Below, piece by piece: positions 1-7,346 of a stretch of DNA of 42,962 bases. Within the stretch, counting starts at the first letter, position 1, and every line of letters begins with the position of its first letter. The translations under genes were made by a program, and so were the position numbers. This DNA is from Syntrophaceae bacterium (GTDB lineage: Bacteria; Desulfobacterota; Syntrophia; Syntrophales; Smithellaceae), in contig PLMQ01000026.1 in the NCBI GenBank assembly GCA_003142535.1, positions 1 to 42,962 of the forward strand, in the 5' to 3' direction. The notes under the pieces were generated by a model, which was given only the letters and a program-made list of their open reading frames with translations, did no database searches and was not told the origin of the DNA.

Positions 1-1
1 A

Positions 2-43
2 GCTCGTTGGAAATTGCTGGGGGGCATGAGCTACGATAAATGA
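2..43 (+). CDS. Possible 3' end of an upstream gene (partial)
   Basis: The window opens in an open frame of 13 codons ending in TGA at 41-43. The stop overlaps an ATG (ATGA arrangement) that begins the next small ORF, as in translationally coupled genes. Too little is visible to identify a product. It could equally be non-coding sequence at the left end of an integron cassette. Confidence 0.2.
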   Translation, partial: ARWKLLGGMSYDK

Positions 44-141
44 GCCGACCTAAAAAACCTATTGGAGAAGGTTTGGTGAGCCCTTTAATCTTGAATTACG
101 GGAAGGACAAGACCTATTGGGACCATAAGGTTACGTTATGA
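40..141 (+). CDS. Small ORF (33 aa), unknown
   Basis: This ATG-started frame of 33 codons is rich in Lys, Pro and Gly. It overlaps the preceding frame by ATGA, and its own stop overlaps the start of the SNase gene by another ATGA (138-141). The double overlap suggests a translated coupling peptide or the remnant of a gene. No family is recognised and no signal peptide or membrane segment is seen. It may be chance. Confidence 0.25.
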   Translation: MSRPKKPIGEGLVSPLILNYGKDKTYWDHKVTL

Positions 142-1013
142 AAAAATTTATTCAATCGACAATCAGGTTTTTATTCATAACAGCAGTGCTGATGTTTGGA
201 GGCATTCTTCCATCATTTTCTGCTGAATTGCAAATGTTCTCCAATGCGAGATTGATAAATGATCCGGCAAATGATGGAGATAGCTTTCTTGTGGAAGCTA
301 ATGGGAAATCTTTCCATGTCAGGCTTTATTTTGTTGACTGTCCTGAAACCTTAATTGCCTTTATAGGTGATGCGCAGAGGGTCCGGGAACAAACACGTTA
401 TTTTGGATTGTCTGATGCAAAACGTACTATTCATTTCGGTAACGAAGCAAAAACTTTTGTTGATCATGCCCTTGTTAAACCTTTTACTGTTCATACAGCC
501 TTTGCAAGTGCGTTAGGAAGGTCATCCAAAGGCCGGGTATATGGATTCATCACTACTGCTGACGGAAATGATTTGGCGAGCCTGCTCGTTAAAAATGGTT
601 TTGCCCGTACATACGGCATGGGCAGGGAAACACCCGATGGAGTGTCACGTGACGAAATGGTTAAAAGACTGCGGGATTTTGAGATTTCGGCCATGTTGAA
701 ACGTGTTGGCATCTGGTCGGAGAGTGATCCGGATCGGATTGCGGAACTCCGTTCTAAACAACGCAGTGAAGATCGTGAATTACAGGAAGCACTAGATCAG
801 GTAACAAAAGCTAAATCTCCACAGGGTTTAGTAAGCCTTAACACTGCCTCTGAAAAAGAACTTCAGACTATAAAAGGTATCGGTCCTGTTCTTGCTAAAA
901 GAATTATAGCCGGTCGCCCTTATAGAACCGTTGATGATTTGCTCAAAGTAAAAGGAATTAGCCCAAAAAAAATTGAAACTATTCGCCCTTATTTTTTGAT
1001 AAGTACGGAATAA
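138..1013 (+). CDS. Secreted thermonuclease (SNase-like) with C-terminal ComEA-type helix-hairpin-helix
   Basis: Exported nuclease of the staphylococcal nuclease fold, expected to cut DNA or RNA outside the cytoplasm with calcium. Residues 1-29 form a signal peptide (KK start, hydrophobic core, SFSA cleavage site). The SNase core covers about 45-195. The residues matching the classical active site are present: R62 before VDCPE, E103 in GNEAKTF, and R133 in GRVYGF. Residues 232-287 are a helix-hairpin-helix pair of the ComEA type (LNTASEKEL, IKGIGPVLAKRI, VKGISPKKI), a non-specific DNA-binding module. The SNase plus HhH pairing suggests a DNA-degrading or DNA-binding surface protein. The gene is followed 13 bases later by an attC-like site, so it is probably an integron cassette gene. 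Start at 138 is supported by the signal peptide. Confidence 0.88.
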   Translation: MKKFIQSTIRFLFITAVLMFGGILPSFSAELQMFSNARLINDPANDGDSFLVEANGKSFHVRLYFVDCPETLIAFIGDAQRVREQTRYFGLSDAKRTIHFGNEAKTFVDHALVKPFTVHTAFASALGRSSKGRVYGFITTADGNDLASLLVKNGFARTYGMGRETPDGVSRDEMVKRLRDFEISAMLKRVGIWSESDPDRIAELRSKQRSEDRELQEALDQVTKAKSPQGLVSLNTASEKELQTIKGIGPVLAKRIIAGRPYRTVDDLLKVKGISPKKIETIRPYFLISTE

Positions 1014-1026
1014 AGTAATAACATTG

Positions 1027-1093
1027 GCATGACCCAGCGCTCAAGTGGATGCACTACGCTACACTCCGCGAGCCGCTTAGCTCGCCGTTAGGC
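1027..1093 (+). other. attC-like integron recombination site (first)
   Basis: About 67 bases downstream of the SNase gene. The right end is the R' box GTTAGGC (1087-1093). The left end GCATGAC (1027-1033) matches its complement at 5 of 7 positions. Inside, GCTCAAGTGG (1039-1048) pairs with CCGCTTAGC (1073-1081), leaving one unpaired C. That is the extrahelical-base pattern typical of attC L''/L' arms. Folding, not sequence, defines attC, so this is a structural call. The left AAC triplet is GAC here, so activity may be reduced. Confidence 0.6.
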
Positions 1094-1158
1094 ATATATT
1101 CGTGTGAAGAGCTAAAAGACATTTTAATGACAAAGCGATGTATTAAATCGGAGGGAAA

Positions 1159-1617
1159 ATGGACCTGAATAAGATCAAGTTAGCCCATAAAGAATTGAAG
1201 GAGTTGCAAAAGCCAATATATAATGTCAATGTAATTCATAAGGAAAGTTTAAGTGTATTAGAAAAAATTGCTGTCAAGGTTACTGATTATGTCGGTTCAG
1301 TAGGGTTTTTCTTAGTTATATTTTGTTGGACTTTATTATGGCTAGGCTGGAACACAATTGCGCCAAATGAATTAAGCTTTGATCCATTTCCTGCTTTTGT
1401 TTTATGGCTTTTTATTTCGAACATGATTCAAATATTTTTGATGCCGCTGATAATGATTGGTCAAAATCTTCAAGGTCGTCATGCTGAGAAAAGAGCAGAA
1501 TCAGATTTTGAGGTGAATATTAGAGCAGAAAAAGAGATTGAAGTAATTCTTATGCATTTAGAACAGCAGAATGAACTTATATTAAAAATACTTGATAATA
1601 TAAAAAACCGATACTAA
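1159..1617 (+). CDS. DUF1003 family membrane protein
   Basis: Inner-membrane protein of 152 residues, the usual size for DUF1003. The N-terminal 45 residues are charged and cytoplasmic. Two membrane helices follow at about 46-66 and 78-101, joined by a short loop containing NELSFDPFP. A conserved tail (GQNLQGRHAEKRAE) is followed by a helical, probably coiled-coil, C-terminus (120-150). The molecular function of the family is unknown. A good ribosome site (GGAGGG) sits just before the ATG. The gene lies between two attC-like sites in the same direction, which makes a cassette of about 670 bases (roughly 1088-1759). It is A+T-richer than the chromosomal genes to the right, as cassette genes often are. 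Confidence 0.85.
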   Translation: MDLNKIKLAHKELKELQKPIYNVNVIHKESLSVLEKIAVKVTDYVGSVGFFLVIFCWTLLWLGWNTIAPNELSFDPFPAFVLWLFISNMIQIFLMPLIMIGQNLQGRHAEKRAESDFEVNIRAEKEIEVILMHLEQQNELILKILDNIKNRY

Positions 1618-1649
1618 AAAGTAGGATAGGGTAATTGATTTAGAATAAT

Positions 1650-1765
1650 GCTTAACAACCGGTTAAAGCTGATGGTTCCTTCGATTCACGCTTTTTACGT
1701 GTTCCAGCTTGTTTAAGAGCCTGGGCCGGAGACAAAAAGCGTGCCGGTTATTGCAAACGTTAGGC
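1650..1765 (+). other. attC-like integron recombination site (second, longer)
   Basis: The left box GCTTAAC (1650-1656) fits RYYYAAC exactly and the right box GTTAGGC (1759-1765) fits GTTRRRY exactly. Inside, AACCGG (1657-1662) pairs with CCGGTT (1744-1749), and CACGCTTTTT (1687-1696) pairs with AAAAAGCGTG. The two stems are separated by an asymmetric internal loop, so the site is long (116 bases) and less canonical than the first. It closes the DUF1003 cassette. A family C repeat begins 8 bases later. Confidence 0.55.
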
Positions 1766-1773
1766 CTTTTATT

Positions 1774-1903
1774 GTGAAACTCCAATACCGTGTGCGCAGC
1801 ACGAAGGGATTGGTAAGTTGAACAATCCCGCGAAGCGGAGGGTATAATACCCCGCAGCTTGCTGCGATAAAGTTTCCAAAGCTTGCTTTGGGGTTCCCGT
1901 GAT
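1774..1903 (+). repeat. Family C hairpin repeat, copy 1
   Basis: Begins GTGAAACTCC, then a stem CCAATACC/GGGATTGG, then TAAGTTGAACAATCCCGC and a small CCCGCGAAGCGG hairpin, a GGTATAATACCCC block and further short hairpins. The same order of blocks recurs at 11250-11476, 11865-11954, 13475-13610, 27236-27436 and 28787-28948. It fills the gap between the second attC-like site and the convergent gene at 1905. Confidence 0.65.
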
Positions 1904-1904
1904 T

Positions 1905-2252
1905 TTACCGATCAACTTTATTTACAATCAATCCTTTTTCCTGAAATATTTTTAGCACAGTTGCTGAATTTTCCACAGTAAAACCGATGCGCCACCATTT
2001 GTGGCGGAGGGAAGCAAAGAAAATCTTATCGCGTTTGTATCTTTGGAAATCCTTGGGAAACCATGTTTTAAAATCGCCGGTACCGTGAAAGCGCAAGCGA
2101 CCATTCCAGATGGATGGCTTTTTGACCACTATTTTTTCGATCTCTGAAAATTGCACCAGCCTGTCACCCTCAAAAAAACCGTAGCGCCGGAAAAGAATAC
2201 TTTTCCCCGTTATCTTTACTAATGAATCGGAGTAAACAGTTTCTTCGGTCAT
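1905..2252 (-). CDS. Hypothetical protein, possible PH-like fold
   Basis: Protein of 115 residues counted from the second methionine (MTEETVY), which has GGGAA six bases upstream. An ATG four codons earlier has no ribosome site. It is soluble, with no signal peptide or membrane helix. The pattern of beta strands with alternating hydrophobics (DSLVKITGKSILFRRYG, VQFSEIEKIVVKK) resembles bacterial PH-like domains that open with a short strand-rich lead, but this is a resemblance only. It runs convergent to the cassette region and lies downstream of panE on the same strand, with a gap of 57 bases. Function unknown. Confidence 0.6.
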   Translation of the reverse strand: MTEETVYSDSLVKITGKSILFRRYGFFEGDRLVQFSEIEKIVVKKPSIWNGRLRFHGTGDFKTWFPKDFQRYKRDKIFFASLRHKWWRIGFTVENSATVLKIFQEKGLIVNKVDR

Positions 2253-2309
2253 AAATGTTCCCATATTTTAAGAAGTCACTAAAGTATCATTGGCATTACT
2301 TATCGATAA

Positions 2310-3248
2310 TCAGGTTACGTTAGCTGAATTATTTACAGCTTCAATTTTTCTGATCGCATCAAATAGTTTCTCATTAACTGGCGTGGGAACAGCAAGTTTT
2401 CGGCCTAGCTCGATCACCTTCCCGGCAAACATTTCCACTTCAGTTTTCCTGCCTGCTTCTATATCCTGAAGCATGGAAGTTTTCCCCTGTGGGTTGATAT
2501 TCAGGAGAACTTTATTAAATGTTTCGATATCCTCTTCGGAAAGATTAACCCCTATCCTGCCGGAAAGCATAATAACCTCTCGCATGGCCGATTCCATTAA
2601 GTTTCTGGCTTCGGGCAATGTTTGAAATACTGAGAACGGGGCGCGAAGTACAGCCGATGCCTGATTGATTCCGACATTGACCATAAACTTCCACCAGATG
2701 CTGCGAATCATATCAGGAGGTGTTTCATAAATAATCCCTGCCTTGTCGAAAAACTCCTGAACACGCTTAACCCGTTCTGAAATAATTGTGTTTTGTGCCT
2801 CTCCAAAAAATATTTTCCCCTGACGGGCATAATTAACACGGTTTTTTTCTCGTAGCGCATCAATACCAACAGATATGGCATATAGAACCTTTCCCATTCC
2901 ATAGACAGCTCCAATTTTCTCTTCGCTCTCTATGCCGTTCATAACGGATATAATAATAGTTCTATCACCAACCCTGTTTTTCATATCCCGAATGGCATCT
3001 TGCAGATGCTGATTTTTTACAGCAACAATGACGAGGTCGGAAGGCGCTGATAAATCTTCCGGCCGGAGAACAGGGATGTCGTAGTGTTTGCCATTAACAA
3101 TCAGACCATACTGTCGCAGCCGTTCATAACGAGCGTCGGCGGCAACAAAGGAGACGCAACTGTTGTCCATATTGTGAAAGATACCGGCATAAGCCGCACC
3201 CAATGCCCCTGCTCCGATTACAGCTATTTTTTCGATAGATTCTTTCAT
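2310..3248 (-). CDS. panE: 2-dehydropantoate 2-reductase (ketopantoate reductase family)
   Basis: NADPH-dependent reduction of ketopantoate to pantoate, in the pantothenate and coenzyme A pathway. Some members of this family act on other 2-oxo acids. The N-terminal Rossmann motif GAGALG sits near residue 12, followed by VAVKNQHL. The C-terminal helical domain has the family pattern WWKFMVNVGINQASAV, which carries the catalytic lysine, and SMLQDIEAGRKTEVE, which carries the conserved glutamate. Start chosen at 3248 (MKESIEK), giving 312 aa, the usual length. A longer frame to 3311 would add 21 residues encoded by the mobile repeat at 3253-3400, so those residues are unlikely to be real. The gene lies downstream of hisD on the same strand, but the repeat separates them. 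Confidence 0.85.
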   Translation of the reverse strand: MKESIEKIAVIGAGALGAAYAGIFHNMDNSCVSFVAADARYERLRQYGLIVNGKHYDIPVLRPEDLSAPSDLVIVAVKNQHLQDAIRDMKNRVGDRTIIISVMNGIESEEKIGAVYGMGKVLYAISVGIDALREKNRVNYARQGKIFFGEAQNTIISERVKRVQEFFDKAGIIYETPPDMIRSIWWKFMVNVGINQASAVLRAPFSVFQTLPEARNLMESAMREVIMLSGRIGVNLSEEDIETFNKVLLNINPQGKTSMLQDIEAGRKTEVEMFAGKVIELGRKLAVPTPVNEKLFDAIRKIEAVNNSANVT

Positions 3249-3252
3249 GCTC

Positions 3253-3400
3253 TTATACCATTTCTTAATCAAAGCGCTATCTTTGTTGGCTGCGTCGTCT
3301 GGCTTCCTCAATGTATGTACAACGCGTGACCTTTAGGTTATACGCCTCGTCGCCTCCTCCTTGCCGCCTCGATATCATCTCTGATTTAGAAATGGTATTA
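3253..3400. repeat. MITE-like element, family A, copy 1
   Basis: 148-base element with imperfect 18-base inverted ends: TTATACCATTTCTTAATC at 3253-3270 and GATTTAGAAATGGTATTA at 3383-3400. Its interior is nearly identical to the element at 10987-11115. This copy carries about 19 extra bases near 3331-3349 that contain the palindrome ACCTTTAGGT, which is also found inside family C repeats. No ORF. It separates hisD from panE and supplies panE's upstream region. Confidence 0.8.
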
Positions 3401-3428
3401 GGCCATATCTCGCATAACGCGAGGTTTC

Positions 3429-4715
3429 CTACTTAAGCCGTACCAAAACTGAATTGGCATGGGCATCCAGTCCCTCCAACTGCGCAAAGTGAGCTGTCTC
3501 TTTACTTAACTTACCCAGAGCTTTCTGCGAAAAAGATAAAACGCTCATGCGTTTAATAAAATCATAAACTCCCAGCGGAGAAGAAAACCGCGCCGTTCCT
3601 TCTGTAGGCAAAATGTGATTTGTTCCCGCCAGATAATCACCCAGCGCCTCCGGTGTAAACGAACCCAGAAAAACGGAGCCGGCATTGCGCACCTTTGTCA
3701 AAACATTAGCCGGATTTTCGACCATCAACTCCAGATGCTCCGGCGCGAAGAGATTGGCCAGCTCCACGGCTTCCTCAATACTGGCCGTAACAATAATTGC
3801 ACCGTATTTGGCCAGAGATTTTTCAATAATTTTCGTACGCGATAAAGCTTTCAGTTGTTTATCCACTTCCCGCGAAACTTCGCGCGCCAGATTTTCATCG
3901 GGAGTAAAAAGAACTGCCGCCGCCATTTCATCATGCTCCGCCTGCGCCAGCATATCGGCGGCCACATAGGCAACCTTTGCCGTTTTATCGGCAATAACAA
4001 CAACTTCACTGGGCCCGGCAATCATATCAATATCCACTTGACCAAAAACCAGTTTTTTGGCCGCGGCAACATAGGCATTTCCGGGACCCACAATTTTATC
4101 CACTCGGGGAATAGTCTTTGTTCCGTAAGCCAGCGCGGCAATTGCCTGCGCCCCGCCTACTTTAAAAATGCGGTTCACAGAGGCCTCTTCGGCCGCTGCG
4201 GCAATTAACGGATTGAGCTTGCCGTCTTTAGCCGGGCTGACCAGAATTATTTCCTCCACACCGGCAATACGTGCCGGAATGGCCGCCATCAGCAGAGTTG
4301 AGGGATAAAAAGCCTTACCGCCCGGAGCGTAAATGCCGACGCGCTGCAAAGGTAAAATCCGTTGGCCTAATTCCACGCCTTCTTCATCATTAACCAACCA
4401 ACCCTTGATAATCTGGTTTTTGTGATATTTTTCAATGCGCTGGGCCGCAAGTTTAATAACCGCCAAATCCTCAGAGCGCACTTGTGCCAGAGCAGATTTT
4501 CTTTCTGCGGCAGTTACCTCGACTGTATCTGCATTTAATTCGTATTTGTCGAATTTTTTCGTATACTCAAATAGGGCTTCATCGCCTCGGACGGCAACAT
4601 CACGCACAATATCCACCGCAGCATTGAGCAATTCAGGACTAAATGCACTGCCCCGCTGGCGCAGGTTGCGGAAAAATTCTCCAAACTCAGCAGCATCAGC
4701 TTTGATTATTTTCAC
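3429..4715 (-). CDS. hisD: Histidinol dehydrogenase
   Basis: Zinc enzyme that oxidises L-histidinol to histidine in two NAD-dependent steps, the last reactions of histidine synthesis. At 428 aa it has the usual length. Signature sequences are present: GPGNAYVAAAK, the zinc-site segment DMLAQAEHDE, FAPEHLEL with the Glu-His pair of the active site, GDYLAGTNHILPT, and the terminal LDAHANSV. The start is GTG at 4715, supported by AGAGGTGAT six bases upstream. No other his genes are in the window. The gene follows murA on the same strand, with a 168-base mobile element in the gap. Confidence 0.97.
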   Translation of the reverse strand: MKIIKADAAEFGEFFRNLRQRGSAFSPELLNAAVDIVRDVAVRGDEALFEYTKKFDKYELNADTVEVTAAERKSALAQVRSEDLAVIKLAAQRIEKYHKNQIIKGWLVNDEEGVELGQRILPLQRVGIYAPGGKAFYPSTLLMAAIPARIAGVEEIILVSPAKDGKLNPLIAAAAEEASVNRIFKVGGAQAIAALAYGTKTIPRVDKIVGPGNAYVAAAKKLVFGQVDIDMIAGPSEVVVIADKTAKVAYVAADMLAQAEHDEMAAAVLFTPDENLAREVSREVDKQLKALSRTKIIEKSLAKYGAIIVTASIEEAVELANLFAPEHLELMVENPANVLTKVRNAGSVFLGSFTPEALGDYLAGTNHILPTEGTARFSSPLGVYDFIKRMSVLSFSQKALGKLSKETAHFAQLEGLDAHANSVLVRLK

Positions 4716-4755
4716 AATTAATCACCTCTAGAGAAATCATGTTTTTTACGAATAA

Positions 4756-4923
4756 GACGACTTGGTAAAAAGCTCCAGATGTAAGGCGCGCGAATCTTTA
4801 GGAGCGAGACGTACTTGGTTTGTACGTCGCAGTGAACTAATGATGAAGCGCATCCGGCATGCGCCGGATATACTACGCAGATGCATAGCCCGGCGTATGC
4901 TGGGGACTTTTTACCAAGTTGTC
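4756..4923. repeat. MITE-like element, family B, with inner hairpins
   Basis: 168 bases bounded by inverted ends GACGACTTGGTAAAAAG (4756-4772) and CTTTTTACCAAGTTGTC (4907-4923). Two perfect 7-bp inner hairpins are visible: GACGTAC/GTACGTC near 4807-4827 and ATCCGGC/GCCGGAT near 4852-4869. The right edge lies one base from the murA stop codon. No coding frame. Only this copy is seen in the window, so calling it mobile is inference from its shape. Confidence 0.7.
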
Positions 4924-4924
4924 A

Positions 4925-6175
4925 TTATTGTGTCATCCTTCTAATATCCGCACCCAGTGCGGAAAATTTCTTTTCAATCTCCTGATAACCGCGGTCAATG
5001 TGATAGACGCGGGAAATTTCCGTCGTCCCCTTGGCAACCAGCGCCGCCAAAAGCAAGGATGCCGAAGCCCGCAGATCGGTAGCCATTGTTTGCGCGCCGC
5101 GTAACGCGGGCACTCCGCGCACAATCGCGCTACCGCCCTGAATATTAATATCCGCACCCATGCGCATCAGTTCGCTCACATGCATAAAACGGTTTTCAAA
5201 AACAGTTTCGCTGATTACACTTAAACCAGTACCCACCGACATATAAGCCATCATCTGCGCCTGCAGGTCAGTCGGGAAACCCGGATAGGGCAGCGTTTTA
5301 ATGTCAACACTGTGGATTTTTTTCGAGCCTACTGCTTTCAGACCATTTTTTATCGGCTTAATCTTCATGCCGATCTCGCGCAATTTATTGATTAATGCCT
5401 CTAAGTGATGATAGTTACAGCCATAGATATTAATTTCACCTCCGGTCATACCCGCGCCGATCATGAAAGTTCCCGCTTCTATGCGGTCGGGAATAATTGT
5501 TGCCTCGACCGGTTTCAATGATGTCACACCTTCGATTGTTATCGCATCCGTACCCGCGCCGCTGATCTTCGCGCCCATGCCCTTTAAAACATCCGCGAGG
5601 TTGACAATTTCCGGCTCGCAGGCGGCATTATTCATTACTGTTGTGCCTTCCGCCAGAACCGCTGCCATCATTATATTTTCAGTACCGGTCACTGTGGGAA
5701 TATCAAAATAAATATCCGCACCTTTTAATTTTTTCGCTTTTGCCTCAATATAGCCGTTATTCAATTCCACCTGCGCACCTAGTTCCTGCAGGGCTTTGAT
5801 ATGCAGATTCACCGGCCGGGCGCCGATAGCGCAACCGCCCGGCAACGATACCCGTGCCACACCGTGGCGGGCGATAAGCGGCCCCAGAACCAGAATGGAG
5901 GCCCTCATCGTTTTTACTAAATCATAGGGCGCTTCGTGATTGGTAATTTTTTCCGCATTGATCCGGATCGTTTCTCCGCCTTCTATCTCGACGCCCAGAT
6001 TGCACAACAGCTTTTTGGTTGTCTTAATATCCATAAGATCAGGTATATTATGAAACGTGCTTGTACCTTCCACCAGTAGCGCCGAAGCTAAAACAGGCAG
6101 CGCGGCGTTTTTTGCCCCGCTAATATGCACATCCCCGTGCAACGGCTTGCCGCCTTTAATAACAAACTTATCCAC
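4925..6175 (-). CDS. murA: UDP-N-acetylglucosamine 1-carboxyvinyltransferase
   Basis: First committed step of peptidoglycan synthesis in the cytoplasm: transfer of enolpyruvate from PEP to UDP-GlcNAc. At 416 aa it has the normal length. The substrate lysine K22 (SGAKNAALP) and the catalytic cysteine C115 ([12 protein letters not shown]) fall at the same numbers as in the E. coli enzyme. Cysteine at 115 predicts a fosfomycin-sensitive form. The start is GTG at 6175, whose first base is the last base of the prmC stop (TAGTG), with AAGGAG upstream. This indicates tight coupling with prmC. Confidence 0.98.
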   Translation of the reverse strand: MDKFVIKGGKPLHGDVHISGAKNAALPVLASALLVEGTSTFHNIPDLMDIKTTKKLLCNLGVEIEGGETIRINAEKITNHEAPYDLVKTMRASILVLGPLIARHGVARVSLPGGCAIGARPVNLHIKALQELGAQVELNNGYIEAKAKKLKGADIYFDIPTVTGTENIMMAAVLAEGTTVMNNAACEPEIVNLADVLKGMGAKISGAGTDAITIEGVTSLKPVEATIIPDRIEAGTFMIGAGMTGGEINIYGCNYHHLEALINKLREIGMKIKPIKNGLKAVGSKKIHSVDIKTLPYPGFPTDLQAQMMAYMSVGTGLSVISETVFENRFMHVSELMRMGADINIQGGSAIVRGVPALRGAQTMATDLRASASLLLAALVAKGTTEISRVYHIDRGYQEIEKKFSALGADIRRMTQ

Positions 6176-7029
6176 TAATTAATTCTCCTTGCTTTGATTA
6201 CACGCGGTCTTCCGGCATAATCGTTTCTGACACTAATATCTTTATATCGTCCTGAAGCTTCGGCAATCTTTTTTATATCTGCCGCCTGTGTTGAACCTAT
6301 CTCCAGCAGAAGCCAGCCTGCACTCTTTAAATGGTCGTGCGCCTGATTAATAATTTTTTCATAAAATTCCGTTCCCTGAACTCCGGCCAAAAGCGTCTCG
6401 GGCGGCTCATAATCTTTAACACCGCGCGGCAAATTCCGGTATTCCTCTTCCGCTATATAAGGCGGATTGCTGACTATTATATCAAAAAAATCATCAACCG
6501 GCTCTAATAAATTACCCTGACGAAAGTCTATTAGAGAATCCAGCCCCAAATTGCGAGCATTTTTTTTCGCAACGGCAAGGGCGGCAGACGAAATATCCGT
6601 GGCGGTTATTTTTGCGCCGGTGATTTCTTTAGCAAGGGCTAGGGCAATTGCCCCGCTTCCCGTGCCGATATCCAGAATTTTAATTTCAGCAGAGTTGATT
6701 GTTTTTATAATATTGAGGGTTTCTTCCACCAACACTTCGGTATCCGGCCGCGGAATAAGCACAGAATTATTGACTTCCAGCACGAAAGACCAAAATTCTT
6801 TACGGCCGATAATATAGGCCACAGGTTCCCACTTCAACCTTCTATCCACCAATTTTTGAAATACGGCCAGTTCCTTATCATTGATGCGCCGGGCAGGATT
6901 CTTGTAAAATTCTAGCCTCTCGCAGCCCAGACAAAAGGAAAGTAATACTTCCGCATCCAGCCGCGGCGAAGGAATCCCGGCCGCTTCTAAAGCTTTTGTT
7001 GACTCATTGAGAATGTCGCGAACGATCAT
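6175..7029 (-). CDS. prmC: Peptide chain release factor N5-glutamine methyltransferase
   Basis: Methylates the glutamine of the GGQ motif in release factors RF1 and RF2, using S-adenosylmethionine. It has the N-terminal helical domain, the SAM-binding motif [16 protein letters not shown], and the NPPY motif ([15 protein letters not shown]) that holds the target glutamine. Start chosen at 7029 (MIVRDIL), giving 284 aa, with AGGA nine bases upstream. A frame extending to 7086 adds 19 unconvincing residues partly from repeat sequence. The expected partner prfA is the next conserved gene upstream, but about 2.8 kb of accessory genes now lie between them. Confidence 0.95.
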   Translation of the reverse strand: MIVRDILNESTKALEAAGIPSPRLDAEVLLSFCLGCERLEFYKNPARRINDKELAVFQKLVDRRLKWEPVAYIIGRKEFWSFVLEVNNSVLIPRPDTEVLVEETLNIIKTINSAEIKILDIGTGSGAIALALAKEITGAKITATDISSAALAVAKKNARNLGLDSLIDFRQGNLLEPVDDFFDIIVSNPPYIAEEEYRNLPRGVKDYEPPETLLAGVQGTEFYEKIINQAHDHLKSAGWLLLEIGSTQAADIKKIAEASGRYKDISVRNDYAGRPRVIKARRIN

Positions 7030-7082
7030 GGCGTTGTTTCCTGTAGGATGAGTGATCTCATAATAATTTAGACACCATTTTG

Positions 7083-7112
7083 TCATTCCACGGCTTGACC
7101 GGGGAATCCAGA
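7083..7112. repeat. Short GTCATTCC repeat (family D), copy 1
   Basis: TGTCATTCC, a short arm, then GGGAATCCAG. The same flanks occur at 19221-19245, 32820-32850, 40906-40935 and 42871 onward. The gap between prmC and the next gene (7030-7346, 317 bases) holds this repeat and the promoter described below; nothing else is seen. Confidence 0.5.
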
Positions 7113-7228
7113 AAGCATTTTACCAGTGACAATTTCAATCTCCAAATGTCTTTTTAATTATACGGCTGTTAATAAATCACGAAATTACTAAAAAATGAAA
7201 TGATATCTAGATGCCTGAAAATAAATTG

Positions 7229-7257
7229 TTGCAAAAAAAATGTCAAGCGTTTATAAA
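7229..7257 (+). promoter_or_regulatory. Candidate sigma-70 promoter for the TIR-like gene
   Basis: TTGCAA (7229-7234), a 17-base spacer, then TATAAA (7252-7257). This is a good match in sequence and spacing in an A+T-rich stretch about 90 bases before the start codon of the gene at 7347. Such matches also arise by chance in A+T-rich DNA. Confidence 0.45.
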
Positions 7258-7346
7258 TCTAAATCATTAATATTTTAACAGAATTTATCTATAGGAATAG
7301 ACGGAAACTTTAGAATAGCTTTTTATGAACATAAGAGGAGGCAACT

